Below, in pieces: positions 34,305 through 43,999 of a DNA stretch of 64,000 bases. The DNA comes from DUTS01 sp050951605 (GTDB taxonomy: Bacteria > Bacillota > Peptococcia > DRI-13 > DTU073): contig JBMNJJ010000005.1 of NCBI GenBank assembly GCA_050951605.1, positions 1 to 64,000 of the forward strand. The letters run 5' to 3'. How positions within the stretch are numbered: position 1 is the stretch's first letter; each line of letters opens with the position of its first letter. A program made the position numbers and the translations under genes. Below the pieces are notes generated by a model. It ran no database searches. It saw only the letters and a program-made list of their open reading frames with translations, and was not told the origin of the DNA.

Positions 34305-35593
34305 GACTTTTCCCCCTTTGTTCGTATAGATAACGCTTGTCCATGTGCTGTCAAGCCTTCTACAGAAGCCAAATACTGTATTGGTTCCACTGCTTTTTGC
34401 ATACCTAAAGCAGAATAACTGATAATACTGGAACGCTTACAAAAGTCATCCACAGTCAGAGGCGAAGCATACCGAGCCGTGCCTCCCGTAGGTAATACAT
34501 GACTAGGGCCTGCCCAATAATCCCCTAAAGGTTCCGGCGTATAAGGTCCTAAAAAAACAGCTCCGGCATATTTTACCTTAGCCAAATAAGGCCAAGGGTC
34601 AGCAAGCAATAATTCTAAATGCTCCGGAGAGGCAAAATTAGCTACAGCAAAAGCTTCTTCTAAACTTTTCGTCAGAATTACGGCCCCAAATTCTCGTAAA
34701 GAAACTCGTGCTATTTCCTGACGAGGCAACTGGGAAAGCTGTTTTTCTAAAATAGTCATTATTTCTGCAGCCCAAACCTGATTATTTGTTACTAAAATAG
34801 CCCGTGACCTTTGGTCATGTTCAGCCTGAGAAAGAAGATCAGCCGCCGCATATTCTGCCTGCACACTCCCATCCCCGACAATCAAAATCTCACTGGGTCC
34901 CGCTAACATATCAATACCCACTGTACCATAAACAATTTTTTTCGCTAAAGCTACAAAAATATTTCCCGGTCCGACAATTTTATCTACCGCAGGGATACTC
35001 TTTGTTCCATAAGCTAAAGCAGCTATTGCCTGTGCCCCACCCACACGATAAATCTCCGTCACGCCTGCTTCCTTAGCCGCCACTAAAGTAGCTGCAGGAA
35101 TAGCTCCGTCCTTTCCCGGCGGGGTCACCATCACTATTTCCGATACACCGGCCACCATAGCCGGAAGAGCGGTCATTAAAACAGTGGATGGATAACTGGC
35201 TGTCCCCCCGGGAACATAAATACCGACTCTTTGTAAGGGACGATAAATCTGTCCCACATAAGAACCTGTTTCATCTTGACTAAACCAATCCTTTTGCTTC
35301 TGTAAATAATGAAAACTACTAATTTTCTCTTTAGCTTGTCGTAGATAACGCAAAAAGTCATCTGTCACTTTTTCATAAGCTTCCTCGATCTCAGCCGAGC
35401 TTACTCTTAGGTCTTCCTTTTTCAAAACACAACCATCAAAAATACGTGTATAACGTAAAAGAGCTTTATCACCATTTTCCGCAACGTCCTCTACAATCTG
35501 TTCCACCTTAGCCTGAATGCCAATATCAAAATACGCCTTACCCTTAATCCTTTCCTTCGCTTCCTTAGAAGGCCATTTATACAAAGGAATCAA
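34301..35593 (-). CDS. hisD: Histidinol dehydrogenase
   Basis: A 430-residue zinc enzyme for the last two histidine steps. Seen: GIYVPGGTASYPSTVLM, VGPGNIFVALAKK, GPSEILIVGDG, LLSQAEHDQ (metal-ligand region), NFASPEHLEL and GDYWAGPSHVLPTGGTAR. Full length. It overlaps hisG and hisB by 4 bases each. Confidence 0.97.
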   Translation of the reverse strand: MIPLYKWPSKEAKERIKGKAYFDIGIQAKVEQIVEDVAENGDKALLRYTRIFDGCVLKKEDLRVSSAEIEEAYEKVTDDFLRYLRQAKEKISSFHYLQKQKDWFSQDETGSYVGQIYRPLQRVGIYVPGGTASYPSTVLMTALPAMVAGVSEIVMVTPPGKDGAIPAATLVAAKEAGVTEIYRVGGAQAIAALAYGTKSIPAVDKIVGPGNIFVALAKKIVYGTVGIDMLAGPSEILIVGDGSVQAEYAAADLLSQAEHDQRSRAILVTNNQVWAAEIMTILEKQLSQLPRQEIARVSLREFGAVILTKSLEEAFAVANFASPEHLELLLADPWPYLAKVKYAGAVFLGPYTPEPLGDYWAGPSHVLPTGGTARYASPLTVDDFCKRSSIISYSALGMQKAVEPIQYLASVEGLTAHGQALSIRTKGEKS

Positions 35594-36255
35594 AAAGCTT
35601 CACCTCCCCTTTCCTCTAAAACACCCTTAATTGCCGTCACCAACTTATTAATCTCCCTAGCTTTCAAACGATAACTAGCTCGATTAACAATAAGGCGAGC
35701 AGTAGCCTCACCAATATACTCCAAAGGAACAAGCGCATTTTCTTTTAAAGTTTTACCGGTAGAGACAATATCCACAATCGCCTCCGCTAAACCTACCCGT
35801 GGAGCAAGTTCAATGTTACCGTGTAATTTAATTATTTCTCCTTGCAATCCTTGTTTATGGATATACTCTTTAGCCACAGTAGGAAATTTGGTCGCTACTC
35901 TAAAACCCGGTCGCCAAGTAAAAGTACCCTCAGTTGAAAGTTTTTCCCGCGGCACCGCTACGGCAAAACGACAATAACCAAATTTTAAATCAACTAATTC
36001 ATAAAGATTTTTTCCTGCCTCAATAATACTATCTTTGCCTACAATTCCTAAATCTGCAGCCCCATATTCTACATAAGTAGGAATATCTGTAGGTCGACAA
36101 ATAATATAACAAACTTCTTTTTTTTCATCTTCGAAAATTAAAGTTCGCGACTGATCGGAAAGTTCTACACACCTTAAACCACATCGTTCTAAAAGTGTTT
36201 TAGTAGGAGCAAATAATTTTCCTTTAGGTAAAGCAAGCGTTAATTTATGTTTCAT
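35590..36255 (-). CDS. hisG: ATP phosphoribosyltransferase, short form
   Basis: A 221-residue HisG of the short type, lacking the C-terminal regulatory domain; such enzymes need HisZ as partner, encoded immediately upstream. Seen: LALPKGKLF, YGAADLGIVGKDSI, VDLKFGYCRFAVAVP, RVATKFPTVAKEY and the PRPP loop IVDIVSTGKTLKEN. Catalyses ATP + PRPP to phosphoribosyl-ATP, the committed step. Confidence 0.97.
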   Translation of the reverse strand: MKHKLTLALPKGKLFAPTKTLLERCGLRCVELSDQSRTLIFEDEKKEVCYIICRPTDIPTYVEYGAADLGIVGKDSIIEAGKNLYELVDLKFGYCRFAVAVPREKLSTEGTFTWRPGFRVATKFPTVAKEYIHKQGLQGEIIKLHGNIELAPRVGLAEAIVDIVSTGKTLKENALVPLEYIGEATARLIVNRASYRLKAREINKLVTAIKGVLEERGGEAF

Positions 36256-37445
36256 CTTTTATTCCCCTCCCCCCACTCACTTTCCTCCTTACACCAAGAC
36301 AAAACTGCCCTTTTACTTAAAGCTAACCTTTCTGCTTCCGTGCGCGATATTTCCCCAATTTCCGTCATCACCTTGTGCCCTTCTTTCCTCAATTGCAAAG
36401 CTTGAGGAATAACTTGCTGAGCAGTAGTTCCCACTAAAAGGATCGGTTTTTCTTCTTCCGATTTCTCCTCCCGGGATAAACTTAAAAGGATTCTCTCTAC
36501 CCCTAAAGCAAAACCTGTCGCCGGACAAGCAGTTCCCCAATTAGATAAAAGCTGGTCATAACGACCGCCACCACCAATCGGATAACCAATCCCCTCTGTA
36601 TAAATCTCAAAAACCATGCCCGTATAATATTCTTGATTCCTTAAAGTACTTAAATCAATCTGTATATAATCGTCATAACCATATACTTTAAGGAAATTAA
36701 TGATTTTTTGTAAATCAGCAAGTGCCACCAAAATACCCTCCGGTAAATCACGCCACTCCTTAGCTAAGTCATCCGGAGAAAGCTGACAAGTTAAAAAACC
36801 TACAACTTCTTTAATTTGCTTTTCCTTCATCCCCCTAGACAAAAGATAATTACTTAAACCTACAAAATCTTTTTCTAAAATAAGTGTCCGCACCTGCTTA
36901 AGCTGAACTTCTTCCCAAGCCAGACTTTCTAAGAGTCCTTTTAAAACACCGGTATGTCCTAAACTAATTGTAAAATTTTTTAACCCCACCGAACACAAAG
37001 CCTCTACAGCCAATGCCAATACTTCACTATCTGCTTCCGCGCCAGCAGAACCGAGTAATTCTACACCTACTTGACAAAACTCACGTTGTCTTCCTGTTTG
37101 AATTTCCTCATAACGAAAAACCTCTCCCCCATACATTAAGCGCCAAGGATAGCTGGGCGGCAACTTACTACTAACCACCCTCGCTATAGGAATCGTCATT
37201 TCCGGACGCAAAGCCAGAATGCGACCATCTCGATCTACTAATTTATAGATTTGGTCAATTCCCCCCCCATCTGCTTCGGAAAGAAAGGCTTGATAATATT
37301 CAAGCAGCGGAGTATTTATTTCTTCATAACCCCACAAAGAAATACATTGCAACAAGTCATTAATTAGCTTACGTTTATGAGAAGCTTCGCCCGGCAACCA
37401 ATCCCGCATTCCTTGCGGAATCTTCAATTTTAATTTATCCGACAT
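36252..37445 (-). CDS. hisZ: ATP phosphoribosyltransferase regulatory subunit
   Basis: A 397-residue class II aminoacyl-tRNA synthetase-like protein without tRNA charging activity, which assembles with short HisG and gives histidine feedback. Seen: KIPQGMRDWLPGEASHKR, LRPEMTIPIARVV, the arginine motif MYGGEVFRYEEIQTGRQREF and GGGGRYDQLL. First gene of the his operon, 50 bases after its promoter; 4-base overlap with hisG. Confidence 0.93.
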   Translation of the reverse strand: MSDKLKLKIPQGMRDWLPGEASHKRKLINDLLQCISLWGYEEINTPLLEYYQAFLSEADGGGIDQIYKLVDRDGRILALRPEMTIPIARVVSSKLPPSYPWRLMYGGEVFRYEEIQTGRQREFCQVGVELLGSAGAEADSEVLALAVEALCSVGLKNFTISLGHTGVLKGLLESLAWEEVQLKQVRTLILEKDFVGLSNYLLSRGMKEKQIKEVVGFLTCQLSPDDLAKEWRDLPEGILVALADLQKIINFLKVYGYDDYIQIDLSTLRNQEYYTGMVFEIYTEGIGYPIGGGGRYDQLLSNWGTACPATGFALGVERILLSLSREEKSEEEKPILLVGTTAQQVIPQALQLRKEGHKVMTEIGEISRTEAERLALSKRAVLSWCKEESEWGEGNKR

Positions 37446-37493
37446 AAAGACACTCCTTTAGTTAATTAAAGTATTAACGTATTAGATGATTTA

Positions 37494-37522
37494 ATCTTAC
37501 AGAAAAACTTGAATATTGTCAA
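37494..37522 (-). promoter_or_regulatory. his operon promoter
   Basis: TTGACA and TAAGAT with a 17-base spacer on the minus strand. The leader is about 45 nt, with no T-box or terminator, so control is probably at initiation. Confidence 0.75.
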
Positions 37523-37525
37523 GAG

Positions 37526-37549
37526 CAAAAAAACCGGCTCAGCCGGTTC
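37526..37549 (-). terminator. Intrinsic terminator after the YerC-type gene
   Basis: AACCGGCT-G-AGCCGGTT stem followed by TTTTTTG on the minus strand. It separates the regulator unit from the his promoter directly downstream. Confidence 0.9.
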
Positions 37550-37570
37550 TACCTTTTTGCATTTCTTAAA

Positions 37571-37885
37571 CTAACCATCCTTCTTTTTATCTCGTCCACG
37601 ATCCAAAATAAGCCTATAACCATCAGCTCCAAAAAATAAACATCTTTTTACTCGACTAATCGTCGCCGTACTAGCTCCTGTAGCTTCCGCAATTTCTGTA
37701 TAAGTCAAATCACGATCTAACATTTTGGCAACTTCTAAACGCTGCCCCATCGCCTTTATTTCGGCTATGGTACACAAATCTTCAAAAAAACGATAACACT
37801 CTTCTTTATTTTGTAAAAGGAGAATTGCCTCAAAAAGATTCTCCGTAAAATCATCTTTTAACCGACTTTGATAAGTCATCTCCAT
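37571..37885 (-). CDS. YerC/YecD-family TrpR-related repressor
   Basis: About 104 residues, all helical, with a TrpR-like helix-turn-helix: LEVAKMLDRDLTYTEIAEAT then GASTATISRVKRCLFFG. YerC-type proteins are small dimeric DNA-binding proteins related to the tryptophan repressor; their ligands and targets are mostly unsettled. It lies between mtrB/DUF2007 and the his operon, so his is a reasonable target (inference). ATG at 37885 follows GAGGTGA; a start at 37909 lacks a ribosome site. Confidence 0.88.
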   Translation of the reverse strand: MEMTYQSRLKDDFTENLFEAILLLQNKEECYRFFEDLCTIAEIKAMGQRLEVAKMLDRDLTYTEIAEATGASTATISRVKRCLFFGADGYRLILDRGRDKKKDG

Positions 37886-37923
37886 TCTCACCTCTAATAA
37901 AATCTCCATTTAGCTTAATTTTT

Positions 37924-38133
37924 TTAATTAGGAGGGTTACCCGCAGAATAAGTTAAAATTTGACTAGCTTCTTCTGCCTCCGTCTCGGGAACAAGCACTT
38001 CTACTGCACCGGAATCCCCTAAATGAGGAACACCTACCGGGCGAAGCATTACCAGTACCCCTTCATTCTCTAGGAGGGACTTCAATTGTTCCGCAATAAC
38101 TCTATTCGGAGAAATATATACAACTGTCCACAT
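37924..38133 (-). CDS. DUF2007-type small protein (putative signal-transducing protein)
   Basis: A 69-residue protein, MWTVVYISPNRVIAEQLKSL, then LENEGVLVMLRPVG and GAVEVLVPETEAEEASQIL. This is the DUF2007 pattern, an alpha/beta fold related to PII-like proteins with no established role. ATG at 38133, 8 nt after AAGGAGG. Lies between mtrB and the YerC gene on the same strand. Confidence 0.8.
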   Translation of the reverse strand: MWTVVYISPNRVIAEQLKSLLENEGVLVMLRPVGVPHLGDSGAVEVLVPETEAEEASQILTYSAGNPPN

Positions 38134-38187
38134 CAAAATTACCTCCTTAAAGAAACAACTAACTTAAACTTTTTAATTAGAAAAAAC

Positions 38188-38421
38188 TTATTCCCCGGAC
38201 TCAAGATTACCATGTTTAGTAAAAATTTTTGCTTTACCTCTAATTTTAATGGCGGAAGTGTGTTCTGTAAATTGAGCCAACATCACTTCCCCACGATCCA
38301 GTTTTTCCGTATGATGAAACTTTGTATCTTTACCCCTCGTCAAACCAATAATTGTGACCCCGTTTTCTTCAGCTTTCACCATAATATAGTCCCCTAAAAT
38401 CGGCTTTTCTTCTCTCTCCAT
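38188..38421 (-). CDS. mtrB: Tryptophan RNA-binding attenuation protein (TRAP)
   Basis: A 77-residue protein with the TRAP core: DYIMVKAEENGVTIIGLTRG, then KDTKFHHTEKLDRGEVMLAQ and FTEHTSAIKIRGKAKI. TRAP forms an 11-mer ring that, with tryptophan bound, wraps RNA carrying about eleven (G/U)AG triplets and controls termination or translation. The KFHH and EHTSAIK-R-KA segments that contact tryptophan and RNA are conserved. No trp operon or anti-TRAP gene is in the window. The only obvious UAG array I saw is in the lyase leader at 11.2-11.4 kb. Confidence 0.95.
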   Translation of the reverse strand: MEREEKPILGDYIMVKAEENGVTIIGLTRGKDTKFHHTEKLDRGEVMLAQFTEHTSAIKIRGKAKIFTKHGNLESGE

Positions 38422-38436
38422 AATTTACCTCCTTGC

Positions 38437-38928
38437 TTAAATCTTATTTATTTCTTCATATTTTTTCTTGATGTATTCATCAACTATTGAAGGAACCAAC
38501 CCCTGTACACAACCACCAATCAAAGCAACTTGTTTAATCATACTGGAACTAAGAAAAGAATACTTCCCTTCCGTCATTAAAAACACAGTTTCTAAATCTT
38601 TATTCAAATGCTTATTCATGGCCGCCATCTGCATTTCATATTCAAAGTCAGAAATAGCCCGTAAACCTCTAATTAAAGCATCCGCATTTTTTTTATTGGC
38701 AAAGTCAGCAAGCAGTCCCGTAAAGCTTTCCACTTCAATGTTTTCAAGATGTTGAACACTTTCTCTTACCATTAGTATTCTTTCCTCTAAAGAAAATAGA
38801 TTGCATTTATAAGTTTCCATGGCTACAGCTATAATTACCTTGTCAAATAACTTACAAGACCTTTCCGCAATATGAATATGTCCATTAGTTACTGGATCAA
38901 AAGTTCCCGGATATACAGCAATACGCAT
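38437..38928 (-). CDS. coaD: Phosphopantetheine adenylyltransferase
   Basis: A 163-residue nucleotidyltransferase for the penultimate step of CoA synthesis. Seen: RIAVYPGTFDPVTNGHIHIA (T/HxGH motif as TNGH), FSLEERILMV, RGLRAISDFEYEMQMA and GKYSFLSSSMIKQVA. ATG at 38928 follows GGAGGG and gives the standard N-terminus; an in-frame upstream ATG adds 10 non-family residues. Confidence 0.96.
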   Translation of the reverse strand: MRIAVYPGTFDPVTNGHIHIAERSCKLFDKVIIAVAMETYKCNLFSLEERILMVRESVQHLENIEVESFTGLLADFANKKNADALIRGLRAISDFEYEMQMAAMNKHLNKDLETVFLMTEGKYSFLSSSMIKQVALIGGCVQGLVPSIVDEYIKKKYEEINKI

Positions 38929-39095
38929 ATTTTTCCCTCCATCAATTTTCTTGTCCATTTTTTAGAATGTCTCTAGCTTCTACTCAAACTACATTTAAAC
39001 CTATACTTTGTTGTTAATTCGTGAAGACATTTTTATATTCCTGCTATCTTCTTTAAAAATACGCCTTTTCCTTTATTTACCCTAATTCTGTTAAA

Positions 39096-42000
39096 CTATT
39101 TCTGAACAACACTAATCGCTTCAATACCAATAATTTTTTCTAATTGCTGAATTAAATCTGGCACAACCTTTACCCAGTATTGGCGATTGCTTTTAATTAA
39201 TCTTTCTTCTTGCGGAAAATATAAATAAAGAGGAGTATCCCCCTGATATTGTTCAAGAATAGGCATTAACTTCTCCCGAAACTGTTGTTCATCAAAAAAT
39301 GAAGGTATTTTTAAATAAAGTTTTGATGTACTAGGGTTCTCTCTTTCCTCTACTAAATTATCTAAAGGCTTAATTTTATCCACCATTATTTTCGGTTTAT
39401 CTTCCTGAAAATTCAATCTGCCTGTCACCAAAACAGGTAGGTCTTCTTCTAAAAACCTATTAAATTTAAGAAAATTACTCGGGAAAAGAAGTGCCTCAAG
39501 ACTACCCGTTAAATCTTCCAAAACAAAATAGGCCATCGTTTGACCTCTTCTCGTCACCGAACGTCTAAGAGAAGTAATAATTCCTGCTAAGGTTACTCTT
39601 TTTTTGTCCTGCTCTATCCCTAACTCCTCAATCGTAATACTTATTTTATCCCGAAGCAACTCCTGATACTCTGTCAAAGGATGCCCACTTAAATAAAGAC
39701 CCAGTACTTCCTTTTCCATTTGTAAAATTTCCTTCTCCGTAAATTCACGTACCTCCGGTAAAGCTATCGGCGGATTCAAAGGTTTTTCCACTCCTGCTAT
39801 ATCAAATAAAGAAAGCTGTTGAGAATTTTTCTGTTCTTGCCAGGCTAAGCCTTGATCTATACAATTCTGCAAGATTACCAAAAGTTGAGCTTGAGATTCA
39901 TGAACAGAACGAAATGAACCTGCTTTAATCAAGTTTTCTAAAGCACGCCGATTAAGATAAGATAAATTTACTCTTTCACAAAAATCTTGCAAACTTTTAA
40001 AAAGACCCTTCTCCCTCTCCTTGATAATCGCCTCAATAGCCTGATGTCCTACTTGTTTAATGGCCGCTAAACCAAAACGTATTTTATGACCACTAACAAT
40101 AAAATCTTCTACACTTTCATTCACATCAGGAGCTAAAATTTCTATTCCTCTTTGTCGGCATTCCTCAATATAAAAAGGAACACGGTCTTTTGTTTCAATG
40201 ACACTGCTCAATAAAGCTGCCATAAATTCCACTGGGTAATGAGCTTTAAGATATGCTGTTTGATAAGCTAAAAGAGCATATGCAGCCGAATGACTTTTAT
40301 TAAAACCATAACCAGCAAAGTATTCTAATAAATCAAATACTTTTTCCGCAATTTTCGCTTCAATTTCGTTAGAAACAGCACCTGTAATAAATTTTTTTCG
40401 CAAGCCACTAATAATTTCAGGTTTTTTCTTCCCCATCGCCCGCCGCAAAAGGTCGGCCTCTCCTAAAGTAAAACCAGCTAAATCACTAGCAATTCGCATT
40501 ACTTGTTCCTGATAAATAATGACACCATATGTAGTCTTTAAAATCGGTTCCAAAGCAGGATGAAGATACGTTATCTCCACCTCTTTGTGTCTTCTTTTGA
40601 TAAAGTCTTCCACCATCCCACTACCTAAAGGACCCGGTCTATATAAAGCCACTAAAGCAATAATGTCCTCAAAAGTAGTGGGCTTTAACTCTCTAAGTAA
40701 AGCCCGTAGCCCCGAGCTTTCTAATTGAAAAACACCGATTGTATCTCCGACCGAAAGAAGCTCGTACACCATCGGGTCATCTAAAGATATTTCCGCTAAA
40801 TCTAAATCTTTCCCTCGGCTTTTTCTAACCATAGAAACAGCATTATTAATCACCGTCAAAGTCCTCAAGCCTAGTAAATCCATTTTTAAAAGACCGATTT
40901 CTTCAATTGTTTCTTTAGCAAATTGAGTACAAACTAAACCCTCCGAAGTCCTTTGTAAAGGCACATAATTAGCTAAAGGCTCTTCTGAAATAACCAATCC
41001 GGCAGCATGAGTACCAGCATGGCGCGGAATCCCCTCCAAAGATTGTGCTGTAGTCAAAAGTTCTTTCACCACAGAGTCTTCTTTTTGCATTTCTACCAAT
41101 TCAGAAGAAACTTCTAAAGCTCTGGCGATAGTCATCCCTGGCTCCATCGGCACCATTTTCGCCACCTTATCCACCAAAGATAGAGGAATATCCATCGCCC
41201 TACCCGTATCGCGAATCGCAGCTCTTGCCGCCAACGTTCCAAAAGTGATAATCTGAGCCACCCGGTCTTCACCATACTTCTCCATGACATAATCGATTAC
41301 TTCGCCCCGCCGTTCAAAACAAAAATCGATATCAATATCGGGCATACTTACCCTTTCCGGGTTCAAAAACCTTTCAAAAAGAAGATCGTATTTCAAAGGG
41401 TCAATATCTGTTATCCCTAAACAATAAGAAACCAGACACCCTGCCGCCGAACCTCTTCCCGGTCCTACAAAAATCCCTTTCTTTTTAGCAAAACAAATAA
41501 AGTCCCAGACAATAAGAAAATAACTACTATAGCCCATTGTTTTAATGACTTCAAGCTCATAATTCAACCTTTGCTTCTCTACAGACGAAACCTCCGCATA
41601 TCTTTTGTACAAGCCTTGTACCGCTAACTCCTTTAAATAACTATTAGCTGTATAACCTTCCGGAACTTGATAAGGAGGTAAGTGGTTTTCGCCAAAAGTA
41701 AAATCTACTTGACAACGCTCAGCAATTCGCCACGTGTTCTCTAATGCCTCAGGATAATCACCAAAAAGAAGCTTCATTTCTGTAGCATCTTTTAAATAAA
41801 ACTCATCTGTCGCAAAATGAAGTCTTTTCTCATCCTTTAAAGTTTTTCCCGTTTGAATACATAATAAAATATCTTGAATAAATGCATCCTCACGACGCAG
41901 ATAATGTACATCATTACTAGCAACTAAAGGTATTCCCGTCTTTTTTGCAATACGCACTAAGCCAGCATTAACTTGATGCTGTTCCTCTAAACCATGGTTC

Positions 42001-42524
42001 ATCAATTCTAAATAAAAATTTTTATTTCCAAAAACATTTTGATAAAGTTGCGCTTTTTGTAAAGCTTCCTCTTCTTTATTCTGTAAAAGCAAAGTAGGAA
42101 TTTCACCGGCAAGACAGGCCGATAAAGCGATTAAACCTTTGCTATATTCTTGCAATAAAGATAAATCTACACGTGGTTTATAATAAAATCCCTCTAGCCA
42201 AGAAGCTGAAACGAGTTGCAAAAGATTCCTATAACCTTCCTGATTTTTCGCCAAAAGCACTAAATGAGATGGTGAGTCATCCAAGCCTGCCACCTTATCA
42301 AAACGACTGCGTGGTGCTACATAAACCTCACAACCAATAATCGGATGAAGACCGGCCTTTTTAGCCTCTTTATAAAAATCAATTACCCCATACATCACTC
42401 CATGGTCCGTAATCGCCAAGGCTTCCATCCCTAATGCTTTAGCTTGCTGAATCAACTCTTCAAGCTTACTGGCACCATCAAGGAGACTAAAACATGTATG
42501 ATTATGCAAATGAACAAAAGACAC
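39096..42524 (-). CDS. dnaE: DNA polymerase III alpha subunit
   Basis: A 1142-residue C-family replicative polymerase. PHP domain at the start (SFVHLHNHTCFSLLDGAS, ALAITDHGVMYG). Catalytic aspartates in PDIDIDFCFERRGEVIDYV, preceded by VGPGRGSAAGCLVSYCLG. Finger motifs (ALYRPGPLGSGMVEDFIKR), helix-hairpin-helix, and a C-terminal OB fold (VTLAGIITSLRR). I chose the GTG at 42524, 8 nt after GAGGAGG, over an upstream TTG inside that ribosome site. Lies 24 bp after the CBS/DRTGG gene. Confidence 0.97.
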   Translation of the reverse strand: MSFVHLHNHTCFSLLDGASKLEELIQQAKALGMEALAITDHGVMYGVIDFYKEAKKAGLHPIIGCEVYVAPRSRFDKVAGLDDSPSHLVLLAKNQEGYRNLLQLVSASWLEGFYYKPRVDLSLLQEYSKGLIALSACLAGEIPTLLLQNKEEEALQKAQLYQNVFGNKNFYLELMNHGLEEQHQVNAGLVRIAKKTGIPLVASNDVHYLRREDAFIQDILLCIQTGKTLKDEKRLHFATDEFYLKDATEMKLLFGDYPEALENTWRIAERCQVDFTFGENHLPPYQVPEGYTANSYLKELAVQGLYKRYAEVSSVEKQRLNYELEVIKTMGYSSYFLIVWDFICFAKKKGIFVGPGRGSAAGCLVSYCLGITDIDPLKYDLLFERFLNPERVSMPDIDIDFCFERRGEVIDYVMEKYGEDRVAQIITFGTLAARAAIRDTGRAMDIPLSLVDKVAKMVPMEPGMTIARALEVSSELVEMQKEDSVVKELLTTAQSLEGIPRHAGTHAAGLVISEEPLANYVPLQRTSEGLVCTQFAKETIEEIGLLKMDLLGLRTLTVINNAVSMVRKSRGKDLDLAEISLDDPMVYELLSVGDTIGVFQLESSGLRALLRELKPTTFEDIIALVALYRPGPLGSGMVEDFIKRRHKEVEITYLHPALEPILKTTYGVIIYQEQVMRIASDLAGFTLGEADLLRRAMGKKKPEIISGLRKKFITGAVSNEIEAKIAEKVFDLLEYFAGYGFNKSHSAAYALLAYQTAYLKAHYPVEFMAALLSSVIETKDRVPFYIEECRQRGIEILAPDVNESVEDFIVSGHKIRFGLAAIKQVGHQAIEAIIKEREKGLFKSLQDFCERVNLSYLNRRALENLIKAGSFRSVHESQAQLLVILQNCIDQGLAWQEQKNSQQLSLFDIAGVEKPLNPPIALPEVREFTEKEILQMEKEVLGLYLSGHPLTEYQELLRDKISITIEELGIEQDKKRVTLAGIITSLRRSVTRRGQTMAYFVLEDLTGSLEALLFPSNFLKFNRFLEEDLPVLVTGRLNFQEDKPKIMVDKIKPLDNLVEERENPSTSKLYLKIPSFFDEQQFREKLMPILEQYQGDTPLYLYFPQEERLIKSNRQYWVKVVPDLIQQLEKIIGIEAISVVQK

Positions 42525-42548
42525 GCCTTCTTCCTCCTCGAGCAAAAA

Positions 42549-43871
42549 TTATTTTTTGATTATCCGCGAACTAACCAAGGCTTTTGCTTTTAATTTTCCT
42601 TGACAATATATTCCTACATCAGCTAAACAATATTTCTTTTCCAAATGAATAATTTGTGCATAAACCTCTGCTACATCTCCCACCGCAAGAGGATGAACAT
42701 GCTCTAAAGAAAAATTATGAACGAGCGTATCCAAACGATACTGTTTGCGAGCAGCAATATACGCCGCTGTAGAAATTATGGTCACTAAAGTTCCCGGACT
42801 CGCTGTCCCATCTTCATCAATCATAAATTGCGAAATCTCTCCGGTAAGCTTGATCCCTTCCACCCAATCTTCTAACTTAAAACCACTCATCACTAAATTA
42901 TCGACAGTTTCACCCACATGTGGTTGTTTTTGAGTTTGTTGAAAAGCAGCCAAAATATCCTGACGACTAACCACACCTACTAACTTCTTTCCCTTAACAA
43001 TAGGAACAAGTTCAAACCCTTCCCACACTAATACACGTGAAAGATGGGTTAATAAAGTACGTGGCTCCACCATTAAAACATCCTTAGTCATCACAGAAAG
43101 AATACTTGCTTGACGATCAGCACTAGCTACATCAACCGCCGTAACCATTCCCACCACCATCATATTTTTATCGACAACAGGAAATCTGCTATGTCCCGTT
43201 TTTTCTGCCATTGTATGCCAATCATCCACCACTGCTTCCGCTGACAAATAAAATACATCTTTAACCATAATGTCGCCCACATAAATAAGTTCTTTTTCTT
43301 TTAACCGATCGTAAATAGCTCGATTCAACATGGAAACTGCTTCAAAAGTATCATAAGGACATGAAATCACATTCAATTTCTTTTTTTGAGCTTCCTGAAT
43401 AATCTCTACCGGAACTTTTAAAGCCGCCGTAACTACTAGATGAGCACCTGCCTGTAAAGCTAATTGTTGTAATTCCGGTTGATCGCCCACAAATAGCAAA
43501 GAGTTTTTTACTAAAAATTTTTTTAAAATTTCAGGGCTATAGCTCCCAATAACAAAATTTGCCGGAGATATTCCTAAATTTCCCCGACTAGTCAAAACTT
43601 CCCCTTCTATTATTTTTACTACTTCCCTTAAAGTAAGATCTTCAATTCCTTTTTCCTCTTCAGATTCAATACGAATAGTCCCTACTTTAGGTATAGAACT
43701 AACCAGCCCTTGAGCCTCTGCCTCTTTAATCGCCCGATAAGCAGTTCCCTCACTAACATCCAATTCTTTAGCAATTTGCCGAACAGAAATTCTTGTTTCT
43801 ACTTCTAAAGCCTTAATGCGACGAATAATTAGCTCATGCTTAGTTATACCATTTTCCGCAACAACTCCCAC
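42549..43871 (-). CDS. HTH-DRTGG-CBS-hotdog regulator (YtoI-like)
   Basis: A 440-residue four-part protein. Residues 10-60 form a winged helix (ISVRQIAKELDVSEGTAYRA). Residues 75-185 are a DRTGG domain (GNLGISPANFVIGSYSPE). Residues 195-315 are two CBS domains (VGDIMVKDVFYLS, SVMTKDVLMVEPRTLL) that normally bind adenine nucleotides. Residues 325-440 are a hotdog thioesterase-like domain (NLVMSGFKLEDWVEG, FSLEHVHPLAVGDVAEVYA). Bacillus YtoI has this order; its function is not settled. The hotdog domain recalls the acyl-CoA sensor FapR. GTG start. Its promoter contains a perfect palindrome. Confidence 0.9.
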   Translation of the reverse strand: MGVVAENGITKHELIIRRIKALEVETRISVRQIAKELDVSEGTAYRAIKEAEAQGLVSSIPKVGTIRIESEEEKGIEDLTLREVVKIIEGEVLTSRGNLGISPANFVIGSYSPEILKKFLVKNSLLFVGDQPELQQLALQAGAHLVVTAALKVPVEIIQEAQKKKLNVISCPYDTFEAVSMLNRAIYDRLKEKELIYVGDIMVKDVFYLSAEAVVDDWHTMAEKTGHSRFPVVDKNMMVVGMVTAVDVASADRQASILSVMTKDVLMVEPRTLLTHLSRVLVWEGFELVPIVKGKKLVGVVSRQDILAAFQQTQKQPHVGETVDNLVMSGFKLEDWVEGIKLTGEISQFMIDEDGTASPGTLVTIISTAAYIAARKQYRLDTLVHNFSLEHVHPLAVGDVAEVYAQIIHLEKKYCLADVGIYCQGKLKAKALVSSRIIKK

Positions 43872-43918
43872 GATGCAATATACACTCCTTTCTTTTTACC
43901 GAAGAAATATCTTCTTTA

Positions 43919-43947
43919 AGTATAACAGATTAGCTAATCTGTTACAA
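43919..43947 (-). promoter_or_regulatory. Promoter with a 22-bp perfect palindrome in its spacer (probable operator)
   Basis: TTGTAA and TATACT with a 17-base spacer on the minus strand. A perfect palindrome of half-site TAACAGATTAG (43923-43944) fills the spacer and overlaps both boxes. Such placement would block RNA polymerase; the obvious candidate binder is the HTH protein encoded downstream. Confidence 0.75.
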
Positions 43948-43999
43948 TATTTTTTGTATTAAAAAAGAGTGTATTAGTACAGAATTATAATAATTACTT

